Shown: in pieces, positions 25,879 to 34,432 of the stretch
Numbering within the stretch: position 1 is the first letter of the stretch
How the letters are laid out: each line of letters begins with the position of its first letter
Assembly: GCA_021155195.1 (NCBI GenBank)
Contig: JAJNPV010000052.1
Coordinates: forward strand, 1-59,400
Origin: Ohtaekwangia sp.
GTDB taxonomy: Bacteria; Bacteroidota; Bacteroidia; Cytophagales; Cyclobacteriaceae
DNA: 59,400 bases
Direction: 5' to 3'
Program-made: the position numbers and the translations under genes
Notes under the pieces: model-generated
Databases searched by the model: none
What the model was told of the DNA's origin: nothing
Seen by the model: only the letters and a program-made list of their open reading frames with translations

Positions 25879-26508
25879 ATGCTTAGCTATAAAACACACT
25901 GGGAAAAAATTTACGAAACCAAGTCGGAATCTGACTTCAGTTGGTTCCAACCATATCCGCAAACATCGGTTGACTTCGTTAATCTGTTCAAGCTGCCGAA
26001 GACCACCAGCATCATTGATATTGGTGGTGGCGATAGTCATTTGGTAGATGCGTTGCTGGAGTTAGGCTATTCGGATATTACGGTGCTTGATATTTCCGCT
26101 AAGTCCATAGAACGGGCGAAAGTGAGGTTGGGAGAAAAGGCAGCAGCAATTACCTGGATAGAGAAAGACATTGTGGACTTTGAGCCACAGCGTATGTATG
26201 ATTTCTGGCATGATCGGGCAGCCTTCCACTTTCTGACAACAGAAATCCAAATCATAAAATATCTTGCCATTGTAAAACAGGGCATTAAATCCGGTGGGCA
26301 CTTGGTGCTCGGCACCTTTTCCGATAAAGGTCCTAACCAATGCAGTGGCCTGGAGGTCAAACAATACACCGAAACCTCTATGTCTGCACTCTTTGAGAAA
26401 GACTTCAAGCGAATAAAATGTATAGAAGATACCCATATAACACCTTTTAGCACGCCACAGAACTTCGTCTTCTGTAGTTTTCAAAGAATCTTGAAACAAA
26501 TCCTATGA
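25879..26508 (+). CDS. Class I SAM-dependent methyltransferase
   Basis: A 209-residue methyltransferase. SAM motif I is SIIDIGGGDSHLVDALLELGY, motif II is ITVLDISAKSIERAK, and a DFWHDRAAFHFLT segment acts as motif IV. The form resembles small thiopurine/tellurite-type methyltransferases often annotated with metal resistance. Substrate is not assignable. Start at ATG 25879, 8 bases after the USP stop; a longer frame overlaps that gene and lacks support. The stop overlaps the next start (ATGA at 26505). Confidence 0.8.
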   Translation: MLSYKTHWEKIYETKSESDFSWFQPYPQTSVDFVNLFKLPKTTSIIDIGGGDSHLVDALLELGYSDITVLDISAKSIERAKVRLGEKAAAITWIEKDIVDFEPQRMYDFWHDRAAFHFLTTEIQIIKYLAIVKQGIKSGGHLVLGTFSDKGPNQCSGLEVKQYTETSMSALFEKDFKRIKCIEDTHITPFSTPQNFVFCSFQRILKQIL

Positions 26509-27263
26509 TCAAAAACAAAAATCTGTTCATTCGCAGAATCCACCGTTACCTTGGTTTGTTCATTGGCATCCAGTTTCTCGGCTGGACAATCAGTGGCCTA
26601 TACTTTAGTTGGAACGACATAGACAACGTGCATGGCGACCACCTGCTAAAATCACCTGCGTTTATTTCTGCCAATGTTTCCACCGTGTCACCCACCGATG
26701 CCATTGAAAAACTTAAACAGACACAAACAGTTGATTCCATTCACTCGGTTCACCTTATTCGCGTACTCAATAACCCCGTTTACCAGATTGCCTATTTCTC
26801 AGGCCATGTGGGTGAAGGTATGCATCACCATGTTCACCACGCACTGGCTGATGCAGCTACAGGCGAGCTAAGACAAGCGATAACTAGAGAAGAAGGAATT
26901 GCCGTGGCAAAAGAACAGGTGGTGCCGGGCGCTGAAGTAAGCGAAGTGCAATACTTGCAGCAGGCCAATGGCCATCATGAATACCGGGAAAAGCCTTTAC
27001 CTGCCTGGGCAGTAAGTTTCAAGAATCCGGATTGCACGGTGTATATCAGTGCAGAACTTGGAACCTTTCAATCCATTCGCCACGACCAATGGCGGGCATT
27101 TGACTTTTTGTGGATGTTCCATACGATGGACTATGCCGGTCGCGATAACTTTAACAACTGGTTGTTGAAAATACTTTCTGTATTTGGACTGCTCACGGTA
27201 ATGTCGGGCTTTGTGTTGTACACCATTTCATCGCGTACCCTCAAAAGGATTTTTGCCAAATAA
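26505..27263 (+). CDS. PepSY-domain transmembrane protein
   Basis: A 252-residue protein with an N-terminal membrane helix (IHRYLGLFIGIQFLGWTISGLY), a periplasmic PepSY-type region, and a C-terminal helix pair with FLWMFHTMDYAGR and LLKILSVFGLLTVMSGFVLY. Conserved His residues (IHRY, GMHHHVHH, FHTMDY) suggest haem or metal coordination. Related PepSY-TM proteins act in iron or flavin reduction or in membrane redox chains. A reductive role with the copper oxidases is possible but unproven. Confidence 0.75.
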   Translation: MIKNKNLFIRRIHRYLGLFIGIQFLGWTISGLYFSWNDIDNVHGDHLLKSPAFISANVSTVSPTDAIEKLKQTQTVDSIHSVHLIRVLNNPVYQIAYFSGHVGEGMHHHVHHALADAATGELRQAITREEGIAVAKEQVVPGAEVSEVQYLQQANGHHEYREKPLPAWAVSFKNPDCTVYISAELGTFQSIRHDQWRAFDFLWMFHTMDYAGRDNFNNWLLKILSVFGLLTVMSGFVLYTISSRTLKRIFAK

Positions 27264-27292
27264 ATTTTCAGTTAACTAAAAAGTAAATCAAT

Positions 27293-28153
27293 ATGAAGAG
27301 TTTTGTAAAAGTATTTGCGATTGCGCTCCTGTATTCTGTTTCGGTAAAGGCACAGCTTAATTTGCCACCGGCCAGTACCGATGCTACATTTAAACAGCAG
27401 ATTGGCTTTGGTGAGATGGAAGTAAAATACTCCCGCCCCAGCGCACGAGGCAGGGTAATCTTTGGAGGTCTTGTTCCCTTTGGAGAGATGTGGCGCACCG
27501 GTGCACACGATGCTACCACGATTCGTTTCTCAGAAGCTGTGAAGCTGAATGGCAACGACATTCCCGCGGGTACTTATTCTTTCTTCACCATTCCCAATCA
27601 GAATGAGTGGACAATCGTAATCAATAAAGCCACCGAAATGCACGGTAGTTCTGATTATACACAAGATCAAGACCTTGTTCGTTTTGTTGCAAAGCCTGAG
27701 AAATCGGCACGTTACTACGAAACATTTACCATTGAAGTAAATGATCTGTCCAAAGAAGAAGCGGGATTGTTTTTACTATGGGAGAACACGCAACTGAAAC
27801 TCACAATCAAAATGAATGTGGATGAAAAGGTGATGGCTGAAATCAATGATCGGATTAATGTAAAGAAGGAAGATCGTGCAAGTCTTTTCTATCAATCCAG
27901 TGCTTACTACTTCAACAATAATAAAGATTTGAAGCAGGCTTATGCCTGGGTTCAGGTAGCCAACAGCAAATCACAGGATGCCGGGTACCTTCAATTAAAG
28001 GCAAAAATTGAAGCCGCTATGGATGATTATGCATCGGCACTTAAAACATTGGAGGCATCTACTGACCTGGCCACAACTAAGAAACTTGATCAGGTTATTG
28101 CAGCAAACGAAAAACTTCGTGCTGAATGGGCAACTAAAACTGGTAAAAAGTAA
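27293..28153 (+). CDS. Secreted DUF2911 protein
   Basis: A 286-residue protein with a signal peptide ending VKAQ. The DUF2911 domain covers about residues 25-170: VKYSRPSARGRVIFGGLVPFGEMWRTGAHDATTIRF, then DIPAGTYSFFTIPN, EWTIVIN. The C-terminal helices (about 200-280) look TPR-like (SAYYFNNNKDLKQAYAWVQVA). DUF2911 is common in Bacteroidota; function is unknown. It lies between the PepSY protein and YceI. Confidence 0.85.
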   Translation: MKSFVKVFAIALLYSVSVKAQLNLPPASTDATFKQQIGFGEMEVKYSRPSARGRVIFGGLVPFGEMWRTGAHDATTIRFSEAVKLNGNDIPAGTYSFFTIPNQNEWTIVINKATEMHGSSDYTQDQDLVRFVAKPEKSARYYETFTIEVNDLSKEEAGLFLLWENTQLKLTIKMNVDEKVMAEINDRINVKKEDRASLFYQSSAYYFNNNKDLKQAYAWVQVANSKSQDAGYLQLKAKIEAAMDDYASALKTLEASTDLATTKKLDQVIAANEKLRAEWATKTGKK

Positions 28154-28154
28154 A

Positions 28155-28751
28155 ATGAGGGAACTTGCATTTATTACCCTACTTATATTTCTGTCATTTG
28201 TTTCGGTGGCGCAAAAAAACAGTGCCGAGAAAACTGACATTGATCTGAAACTAAGCAAACTGGAGTGGACGGGTAAAAAATTGGGGGGTGAACACTACGG
28301 AGAAATACAACTGTCATCAGGCCACCTTACATTCACTAAAAACAAACTAACCGGTGGCGCTTTTGAAATGGACATGGCCAGCATTACCTGTGTTGACATT
28401 ACCGATCAGAAATCAAACAAGCGGTTGGTGGATCACCTGAAGTCGGAAGACTTCTTTTCCGCGGCACGTTTTCCAAAGTCAACATTTATAATTACCAAAG
28501 TAGAGTCCAAATCGACAACCGAATACTTGGTAACCGGAGATCTAACCATAAAGGGCAAAACAAATCCCATTACGTTCATGGCAAAGGTCAACGCAACAAA
28601 TAATGAAACTATTGCCGAAGCTACATTGGTGTTTGACCGAAGTAAGTTTGATGTGAAGTTTGGCTCCCAATCGTTCTTCGAAAACCTAGGCGACAAGCTG
28701 GTTTACGATGATGTGGATATGACTGTAAAACTTGTATTACGTTTAGAGTAA
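28155..28751 (+). CDS. YceI-family secreted lipid-binding-like protein
   Basis: A 198-residue protein with a signal peptide (MRELAFITLLIFLSFVSVAQ). A YceI lipocalin-like domain follows: LSKLEWTGKKLGGEHYGEIQL, LTGGAFEMDMASI, SEDFFSAARFPKSTFI, GDLTIKGKTNPITF. The fold binds isoprenoid-like or amphipathic ligands in the periplasm. It starts 1 base after the DUF2911 stop; a longer frame opening inside the upstream gene is not credible. It is probably cotranscribed with the ATPase gene. Confidence 0.85.
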   Translation: MRELAFITLLIFLSFVSVAQKNSAEKTDIDLKLSKLEWTGKKLGGEHYGEIQLSSGHLTFTKNKLTGGAFEMDMASITCVDITDQKSNKRLVDHLKSEDFFSAARFPKSTFIITKVESKSTTEYLVTGDLTIKGKTNPITFMAKVNATNNETIAEATLVFDRSKFDVKFGSQSFFENLGDKLVYDDVDMTVKLVLRLE

Positions 28752-28764
28752 GTATAATATTTTA

Positions 28765-30936
28765 ATGATGGAACATCAACACGGAAATCAGCAATTTACT
28801 TGCCCCATGCACCCCGAAGTGGTGAAGGATGCGCCCGGCAAATGTCCGAAGTGCGGAATGGATTTGGTTCCAATTTCAAATTCAAAGGGTAAACTTTCGG
28901 GTCATCAGCATCATGTGCAACATGAGAGTGAACACGAACATCATCACATGAAAGTTGAAAAACATTCGGAGCATGAGCGCCAACACTCCAGTCATTCAGG
29001 CCATGCTCACCATGCCGGAATGATTGATGACTACAAAAAACGATTCTATATCGTCCTTGTCCTGACCATACCGATCATGGCACTTTCACCCATGATTCAA
29101 CACTGGCTTGGTGTCGATTGGATGTTTACAAGTTCTTTATATGTACTCATGGTGCTGTCGTCCATTGTTTACTTCTTTGGCGGCTGGCCCTTTCTAATCG
29201 GCTTGAAGGATGAAGTGAAATCAAAATCGCTTGGCATGATGACATTGGTAGCGGTCGCAATTACGGTTGCCTATGTGTACAGCGTGGCCATCGTAATGGG
29301 TTTGCCCGGCATGGACTTTTTCTGGGAACTGGCCACGTTAATTCTCATTATGCTGTTGGGGCATTGGATTGAAATGAAATCCATTATGAGTGCATCGCAC
29401 GAATTGGAGCTGTTGGTGCAACTCATGCCCTCGGAAGCGCACCTCATTCATGGCGAGCAGATCACGGAAGTGAAGACAGAAGACCTAAAAGCCGGGGATA
29501 TTATTCTCATTAAGCCGGGTGAGAAAATTGCCGCTGATGGAATCATCACAGAAGGAAATAGTTACCTGAATGAGTCTATGCTAACAGGTGAATCGAAACC
29601 GGTGGAGAAATCAAAAGGCGACAAAGTAATTGCAGGTTCCATCAATGGAAACGGATCGCTCAAAGTTGAAGTGTCGCATGGAAGTAAAGACTCGTACCTA
29701 GCGCAGGTAATTAAACTGGTCCAAGATGCACAACAAAGCCAATCCAAAACGCAACTTTTGGCTGATAAAGCCGCAGGTTGGCTTACCATCATTGCACTGG
29801 TATCAGGTGCATTAACCTTCATTGTCTGGCTGAGTATTGGCAAAGACTTGGCTTTCGCGATGGAGCGGATGGTTACTGTGATTGTAATTTGCTGTCCTCA
29901 CGCGTTGGGCCTAGCTGTTCCGTTGGTTGTGGCACGTTCAACTGCCATTAGTGCTCAAAGCGGGTTATTAATCAAAAACAGAACGGCCTTTGAAAATTCC
30001 AGAAAGATTACCGCGCTGGTGTTTGATAAGACCGGTACGCTTACGCTTGGTAAATTTAGTGTGGTGAGGTTCGATTCATTAAGTGAATCGTATAATCGTG
30101 ATGAAGTTCTTGCTATTGCCGCAGCACTTGAACAGAACTCCGAACATCCCATTGCAACCGGCATTGTAGAAAAAGCGAAGGAACTTAAACTTTCGTTGCC
30201 TGCTATTAGTGAGTTCAATGCAATCACAGGAAAAGGCATACAAGCCATGTGGAGTGGAAAGCAAGTGAAGGTAGTAAGCCCGGGATATTTAAAGGAGAAA
30301 AATTTATACATTCAACTCCCATCATCAAGCGTGGCGGAAACAGTTGTATATGTTTTGATAGAAAGCAAAGTAGCTGGTGTGATTGCATTAGCGGATGAAA
30401 TCAGAAAGGAATCACCTGACGCAATTAACACACTCCGCGCAAATGGCATCAAAACACTTTTGCTCACAGGCGATAACAAAGAAGTGGCCAGGAAGGTGAG
30501 TGAATCGCTGGGTATGGATGGCTTTATGGCCGAAGTACTTCCACATCAAAAGCTGGAAAAGATTAAAGAACTTCAGGAGAAAGGTGAATTTGTAGCCATG
30601 ACGGGTGATGGCGTGAATGATGCGCCTGCACTCGCGCAAGCCAACATCGGCATTGCAGTAGGCTCTGGTTCTGACATTGCTGCCGAAACAGCTGGTATTG
30701 TTTTGGTGAACAGCAACCCGAAAGATGTGGTGAATCTTATTTTGTTTGGAAAAGCCACGTACAGGAAAATGATTCAGAACCTTGCGTGGGCAACTGGCTA
30801 CAATGTGATTGCCCTGCCATTGGCAGCGGGCGTGTTGTACAACTTCGGAGTCATGCTCAGTCCTGCGATGGGTGCCGTATTAATGAGCGTAAGTACCGTG
30901 GTTGTTGCTATTAATGCTCGGATGTTGAAGGTTTAA
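28765..30936 (+). CDS. copB: CopB-like (P1B-3) copper-exporting P-type ATPase with N-terminal HMBD
   Basis: A 723-residue ATPase. The N-terminus has an HMBD (FTCPMHPEVV, GKCPKCGMDL; residues 12-35), then a very His-rich linker (about 45-88). The ion-binding helix has CCPHALGLAVP near residue 376, with CPH instead of CPC: the mark of the CopB group, which moves Cu(II)/Cu(I)/Ag(I). Other motifs are the TGES loop (LTGESKP), phosphorylated D421 in DKTGTLT, and GDGVNDAPALAQA at the hinge. It lies in the inner membrane and exports copper from the cytoplasm to the periplasm, where the oxidases and the RND system act. Confidence 0.92.
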   Translation: MMEHQHGNQQFTCPMHPEVVKDAPGKCPKCGMDLVPISNSKGKLSGHQHHVQHESEHEHHHMKVEKHSEHERQHSSHSGHAHHAGMIDDYKKRFYIVLVLTIPIMALSPMIQHWLGVDWMFTSSLYVLMVLSSIVYFFGGWPFLIGLKDEVKSKSLGMMTLVAVAITVAYVYSVAIVMGLPGMDFFWELATLILIMLLGHWIEMKSIMSASHELELLVQLMPSEAHLIHGEQITEVKTEDLKAGDIILIKPGEKIAADGIITEGNSYLNESMLTGESKPVEKSKGDKVIAGSINGNGSLKVEVSHGSKDSYLAQVIKLVQDAQQSQSKTQLLADKAAGWLTIIALVSGALTFIVWLSIGKDLAFAMERMVTVIVICCPHALGLAVPLVVARSTAISAQSGLLIKNRTAFENSRKITALVFDKTGTLTLGKFSVVRFDSLSESYNRDEVLAIAAALEQNSEHPIATGIVEKAKELKLSLPAISEFNAITGKGIQAMWSGKQVKVVSPGYLKEKNLYIQLPSSSVAETVVYVLIESKVAGVIALADEIRKESPDAINTLRANGIKTLLLTGDNKEVARKVSESLGMDGFMAEVLPHQKLEKIKELQEKGEFVAMTGDGVNDAPALAQANIGIAVGSGSDIAAETAGIVLVNSNPKDVVNLILFGKATYRKMIQNLAWATGYNVIALPLAAGVLYNFGVMLSPAMGAVLMSVSTVVVAINARMLKV

Positions 30937-30947
30937 AAAGATCTTAA

Positions 30948-31640
30948 GTGAAGCACATCCAAATTTTTGAAGACCATGCCACCTTCATTAGTCCAGCTAT
31001 TCATACGGATCAGCACAGGCACCATGCCCTTGAAATAATTGTCAGTATAGATGGAGTAATACAAATTGAAGATGGCTTTGGCAACGCCTTAGCTTCGCAA
31101 GTTGTATTAGTATTGCCTGATCAACTCCATCAAACTACAACCACTGGCGAAGCAGCCTTTATTTTTATTGAGCCAGAGTCTGAGTTGGCAAAGACAATGC
31201 TCACCACATTTAAGCCCGCTCAATCCGTTCAATCTATTGAAGGCAGAATGTCAGAAGCGGATAGAAAAGTATTTACTTCCGGTAGCATACCCAAAGCGCT
31301 GTCAAAAGTAATCAACTCTGTCAACTTGATTGACGACCGCATTCAAAGGGTTACAGACTTTATTCGTTCGCATATAACCACACATGAGTTTAACCTGGAA
31401 ATGTTGGCCGGGATAGCCTGCCTCTCAACCAGTCGCTTCACTCATTTATTCAAAGATCGGGTCGGTATCCCGATACGTCCTTTCATTCTTTGGTGCCGCA
31501 TGCGCGTGGCCATTACCTCAGTGCTTGCAGGTATGACACTTACCCAGGCCGCACACGAAGCTGGTTTTTCTGACACCGCCCATCTGAGCCGCACTTTCAT
31601 GGATATGTTCGGGGTTAACCCCTCTGCGGTTTTGAAATAA
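30948..31640 (+). CDS. AraC-family transcriptional regulator with cupin-like N-terminus
   Basis: A 230-residue protein. The N-terminal half (about 1-115) is a cupin-like sensor with a HRHHALEI His cluster and LPDQLHQ. The C-terminal half has the two AraC helix-turn-helix motifs: MLAGIACLSTSRFTHLFKD and LTQAAHEAGFSDTAHLSRTF. It begins at GTG 30948, 11 bases after the ATPase stop, so it is probably the last gene of that unit. It could respond to copper stress, but no ligand is known. Confidence 0.85.
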   Translation: MKHIQIFEDHATFISPAIHTDQHRHHALEIIVSIDGVIQIEDGFGNALASQVVLVLPDQLHQTTTTGEAAFIFIEPESELAKTMLTTFKPAQSVQSIEGRMSEADRKVFTSGSIPKALSKVINSVNLIDDRIQRVTDFIRSHITTHEFNLEMLAGIACLSTSRFTHLFKDRVGIPIRPFILWCRMRVAITSVLAGMTLTQAAHEAGFSDTAHLSRTFMDMFGVNPSAVLK

Positions 31641-31702
31641 TAGCCAGTTTATTCAAGCTTAGGCATTTTTTTCTGGGGACTTTGCAAAAAAATTCTTTGC
31701 CT

Positions 31703-32545
31703 ATGAAAACAATTTTCCAGTATTCAATATACCCGGTGTTTATGCTGTCTGCTTCTTTCTTAATGATCCGGTTGATGGAAAACGGCACCAATCAATATCT
31801 CGCCACCGTGCCTATAATTGCATTATTCGGTTTAGTAGCACTACTGCTCGAACGCTGGTTGCCATTCGAAAAAAATTGGGTGAACGGAGATGATTGGAAC
31901 CTCGACTTTACGTATTACGTCATCAATTATCTTATTAAAGTTTCTGCCCAATTTGCACTTATCTGGCTTGCCGTTTGGATACCCTTTCCACAATGGTTCC
32001 CTGCTACGTTACCTTTCTGGATGCAGGTATTATTGGCCCTCATCATTATCGACTTCTTTTTGTTCGTTGTTCACTGGCAAAGTCACCGATATGAGTGGTT
32101 GTGGAGACTCCATTCTATCCATCACAGTTCAGAACGCCTGTATTTTCTGAATGGCGAAAAACGGCATGCCTTGCATCAGATTCTGGAAGGCGGCCCGGGG
32201 ATTATATTATGTCTTGCAATAGGTACGCCCCAGGCGGTAGTGGTTGCCGCGCTGGCTGTTCTTGCCATCAATATGATGATGCAGCACACCAATTTAAATT
32301 ATAAGGCTGGCGTTCTCAAGAAGTTCTTTTGCGTAGCTGAACTCCATCGTTGGCACCACCGTGCAGATTACAAAGATGCGCAAGTAAATTATGGCGCATG
32401 GTTAACTGTATGGGATCATATTTTTAAGACAGCGTACGACAATCCAAAAATTTATGAATCCAAGGGCATTGGTGAAATTGGTATTAAGGAAGAATCAAAT
32501 TTTCCCAAATCATACTGGAAACAGTTGTTATATCCATTCAAGTGA
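31703..32545 (+). CDS. Sterol desaturase/fatty-acid hydroxylase superfamily protein
   Basis: A 280-residue membrane protein with several helices and the di-iron His boxes of the family: HWQSHR, LHSIHHSSE, then HALHQ, and the terminal HRWHHRADY. Members hydroxylate or desaturate lipids using two iron ions and O2. Start at ATG 31703; an in-frame TTG at 31682 is less likely. It is the last gene of the rightward accessory block and may belong to lipid modification rather than copper resistance. Confidence 0.85.
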   Translation: MKTIFQYSIYPVFMLSASFLMIRLMENGTNQYLATVPIIALFGLVALLLERWLPFEKNWVNGDDWNLDFTYYVINYLIKVSAQFALIWLAVWIPFPQWFPATLPFWMQVLLALIIIDFFLFVVHWQSHRYEWLWRLHSIHHSSERLYFLNGEKRHALHQILEGGPGIILCLAIGTPQAVVVAALAVLAINMMMQHTNLNYKAGVLKKFFCVAELHRWHHRADYKDAQVNYGAWLTVWDHIFKTAYDNPKIYESKGIGEIGIKEESNFPKSYWKQLLYPFK

Positions 32546-32549
32546 ATAT

Positions 32550-32645
32550 GAGGTACTCACTTTCGAAGCAGATCAAATAAGGAGTCGATTATCTTCCGGA
32601 TTACATTAGTGGCGACTCCTTATTTGATCAGCTTCTTTAAACCTC
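32550..32645. repeat. Long hairpin 1
   Basis: The inner arms 32571-32587 and 32613-32629 are perfect 17-base complements (GATCAAATAAGGAGTCG and its reverse complement) with a 25-base loop. After one A/A mismatch the pairing continues with GAAGC/GCTTC (32565-32569 and 32631-32635), and after an internal loop with GAGGT/ACCTC at the ends. It could serve as a terminator-like structure, or be an end of a small mobile element. Confidence 0.75.
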
Positions 32646-32671
32646 GTGATATTGAATGCCATTTGATAAAC

Positions 32672-32743
32672 TCCAAAGCACTTGGAGAAAGTATGAGAAA
32701 TAATCAGGTGTTAAAGACTTATACTTTCTCCAAGAGCTTTGGA
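32672..32743. repeat. Long hairpin 2
   Basis: Arms of 26 bases (32672-32697 and 32718-32743) pair with two mismatches around a 20-base loop; the outer part reads TCCAAAGC and GCTTTGGA-like. It directly follows hairpin 1 and precedes hairpin 3. The arms are unlike those of hairpin 1, so this is not a simple duplication. Confidence 0.75.
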
Positions 32744-32789
32744 AAGACTTTGATTTTACTATGCTCAACGTTACAGACCATTTCACCAC

Positions 32790-32915
32790 CAAGCCAAAGG
32801 TAGGCCTGTTGCGCAACCTTTGTAAAGGGTAGTACGAGTGACGATCGTTCTTTTATTTCTTCATGGAATCGTCACCCTTGACAAAGGCCGCGCAACAAGC
32901 GCAATTGGCGGCTTG
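32790..32915. repeat. Long imperfect hairpin 3 (possible MITE)
   Basis: An imperfect palindrome of about 126 bases. Outer pair: CAAGCC (32790-32795) with GGCTTG (32910-32915). Main stem: CCTGTTGCGCAACCTTTGT on the left with a complement ending GCGCAACAAG on the right, interrupted by wobble pairs. Inner pair: GTGACGAT (32838-32845) with ATCGTCAC (32868-32875). Ends of the form GTTGCGCAAC on a short palindromic element suggest a non-coding miniature transposon or a remnant, but no transposase is present. Confidence 0.6.
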
Positions 32916-32939
32916 TCGGAAAAAATGGTTGGGTGTGTT

Positions 32940-33554
32940 CTACTTCCTAACCTCGATCAAGCACAACTTGTACATCTCTATCAAGGTCTCCAGGTCGGCA
33001 CTTTTTTCTGCACTTGGTGAGGGTGAAATAGGGACGAGTATTTCTATATTCCTAGTGTTATGTCGAAATCCTCCCTCTAATATATTATGTCGGTTTCTTA
33101 CCGGATATTCAAGAGTTTTACCCTCGCTTTGAAAATTCATATTCAGCAGACCCAACGCACCATGGACCTCAGTTCGACTGGTTAGTAAAAGACAATCTAT
33201 AGAGTCATGTTGATCCAAAATTGAAAAGATGTCATTCAGCAAAATCGGATACAAATGTTTGTCCTGCGATTTTTCAGCCAATCGATAGCATTTCAGTAGC
33301 ATATCAGTTATCCCAATCTGCTTGGATACAAGGAACTCCTTTCTCTCCTCAACAGCGCTCTTTCCTGCATGGTGTTTAAACCTGAGCCCATAAACATTTT
33401 CCATCACTGGCCAGAATCTATTGTCTTTACTAGAATAATAAAACGGAAATTGAAAGTTCACTGACCTTGTAGGAAACGTGCCAATCACCAGCGTCTTAGC
33501 GCCCGTTGGGATAAAGGGTTCAAAAGGATGATCTATGCAAGTATACTTCCACAT
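32940..33554 (-). CDS. Uracil-DNA-glycosylase-superfamily protein
   Basis: A 204-residue protein. Residues about 17-55 contain LVIGTFPTRSVNFQFPFYYS and NRFWPVMENVYG, the layout of motif 1 in Mug/TDG-like or hypoxanthine-DNA glycosylases. The C-terminal part has LVPISPSPSAEKS, comparable with the SPS motif that grips DNA in these enzymes. It probably removes damaged (deaminated) bases; which base is uncertain. It is isolated on the minus strand between the hairpin region and the RadC-type gene. Confidence 0.7.
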   Translation of the reverse strand: MWKYTCIDHPFEPFIPTGAKTLVIGTFPTRSVNFQFPFYYSSKDNRFWPVMENVYGLRFKHHAGKSAVEERKEFLVSKQIGITDMLLKCYRLAEKSQDKHLYPILLNDIFSILDQHDSIDCLLLTSRTEVHGALGLLNMNFQSEGKTLEYPVRNRHNILEGGFRHNTRNIEILVPISPSPSAEKSADLETLIEMYKLCLIEVRK

Positions 33555-33746
33555 ATTATTTTAATCTCTCATTAATCATCGGTACTAATTTAGGCTTATG
33601 TCGGAATATGCTTGCAAGGAATTTCCGGCATAAACGGTTTCCCCCTTCCAGTCGTGCCTCCTTTCAGGAACCCCCAATTATTCCGTTCCTCCTTGCGCAA
33701 ATTCCTTCCAAAGCCTTCGAGTGCACCATAATTAATTCTTACGATT

Positions 33747-34214
33747 ATGGAAAACACAAAAGAAACAAGACAGTATCAGGTAGCAGAAATTCAGCTCACC
33801 TACAAGTCAAACGTCAAGCCATCGCAACGTCCCAAGATCAACAGTTCAAGGGATGCCCACACTGTATTGCAGGAAACTTGGGATCAGACGAAGATTGAAC
33901 TTGTAGAGCAATTCAAAGTAATGCTTACGAATCGCGCAAACAAGGTTCTTGGAATTTTTGAAGTATCTACAGGAGGAATCAGCGGGACTGTAGCTGATCC
34001 AAAACTAATCTTTGCAGCTGCGATCAAAGCAGCAGCATCAGGGATCATCCTAAGCCATAATCATCCTTCTGGCAATTTGCAGCCGAGCCAAGCGGATATT
34101 GATCTGACCAGAAAGATAAAAGAAGCTGGGAGATTCCTGGAAATTCAATTACTTGATCACATCATAATAACCACCGAAGGATACTATTCCTTCGCTGATG
34201 AAGGGCTCATATAG
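33747..34214 (+). CDS. RadC-family JAB-domain protein
   Basis: A 155-residue protein. The C-terminal two thirds form a JAB/MPN metalloprotease-like domain: VLGIFEVSTGGISGTVADP, ILSHNHPSGNLQPSQADIDLT (H104 and H106, then the Ser and Asp of the metal site), and LLDHIIITTEGYYSFADEG. The first 50 residues are a short lead; the helix-hairpin-helix part of full-length RadC is absent. Such short RadC proteins often lie on mobile elements in Bacteroidota. Their cellular role is not established. Confidence 0.85.
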   Translation: MENTKETRQYQVAEIQLTYKSNVKPSQRPKINSSRDAHTVLQETWDQTKIELVEQFKVMLTNRANKVLGIFEVSTGGISGTVADPKLIFAAAIKAAASGIILSHNHPSGNLQPSQADIDLTRKIKEAGRFLEIQLLDHIIITTEGYYSFADEGLI

Positions 34215-34399
34215 GGCTCTTTTTTTATTCCTTTTTTCAAAAGATCAGCCGTGTCATTTAGAGTCAATTATCCATACTTGGCAAATATTCTGAGATACTA
34301 AGGCACGAAAACTTACCAATTTGACTAAGCCGCCATATTAGCCAGCTTTCTAAGGTCTTCGATAAAAAGGTTCGAAAATTGTACAGGGAGGACGACAAG

Positions 34400-34432
34400 A
34401 GCTGCTTCGGCAGCTTTTTTTATGGAGTTCAC
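34400..34432 (+). repeat. Direct repeat copy 1 with UUCG hairpin
   Basis: Begins AGCTGCTTCGGCAGCT, a 6-base stem with a TTCG loop, followed by a T-run, TATGGAGTTCAC. It recurs at 34781-34814 with only a change in the T-run. The ATG of the broken GIY-YIG gene lies within it, so the hairpin and T-run directly precede that start codon. Confidence 0.8.

Larger units (their letters stand above)
32546..32939. other. Gene-free stretch with three long imperfect hairpins
   Basis: No credible gene is seen in this 394-base stretch. It is almost filled by three successive inverted repeats (listed separately). Short open frames here have no recognisable protein content. The stretch lies between the membrane hydroxylase gene and the tail end of the glycosylase gene on the opposite strand. 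Confidence 0.6.

Noticed and set aside
32790..32915. An integron attC site, suggested by paired GTT and AAC motifs in hairpin 3
   Set aside because: The motifs are in the wrong order and do not fit RYYYAAC ... GTTRRRY; no integrase or cassette array is present.
33608..33898. 96-residue open frame ahead of the RadC-type gene
   Set aside because: It overlaps the RadC-type gene in another frame, has no recognisable content, and has Bacteroidota-atypical composition.
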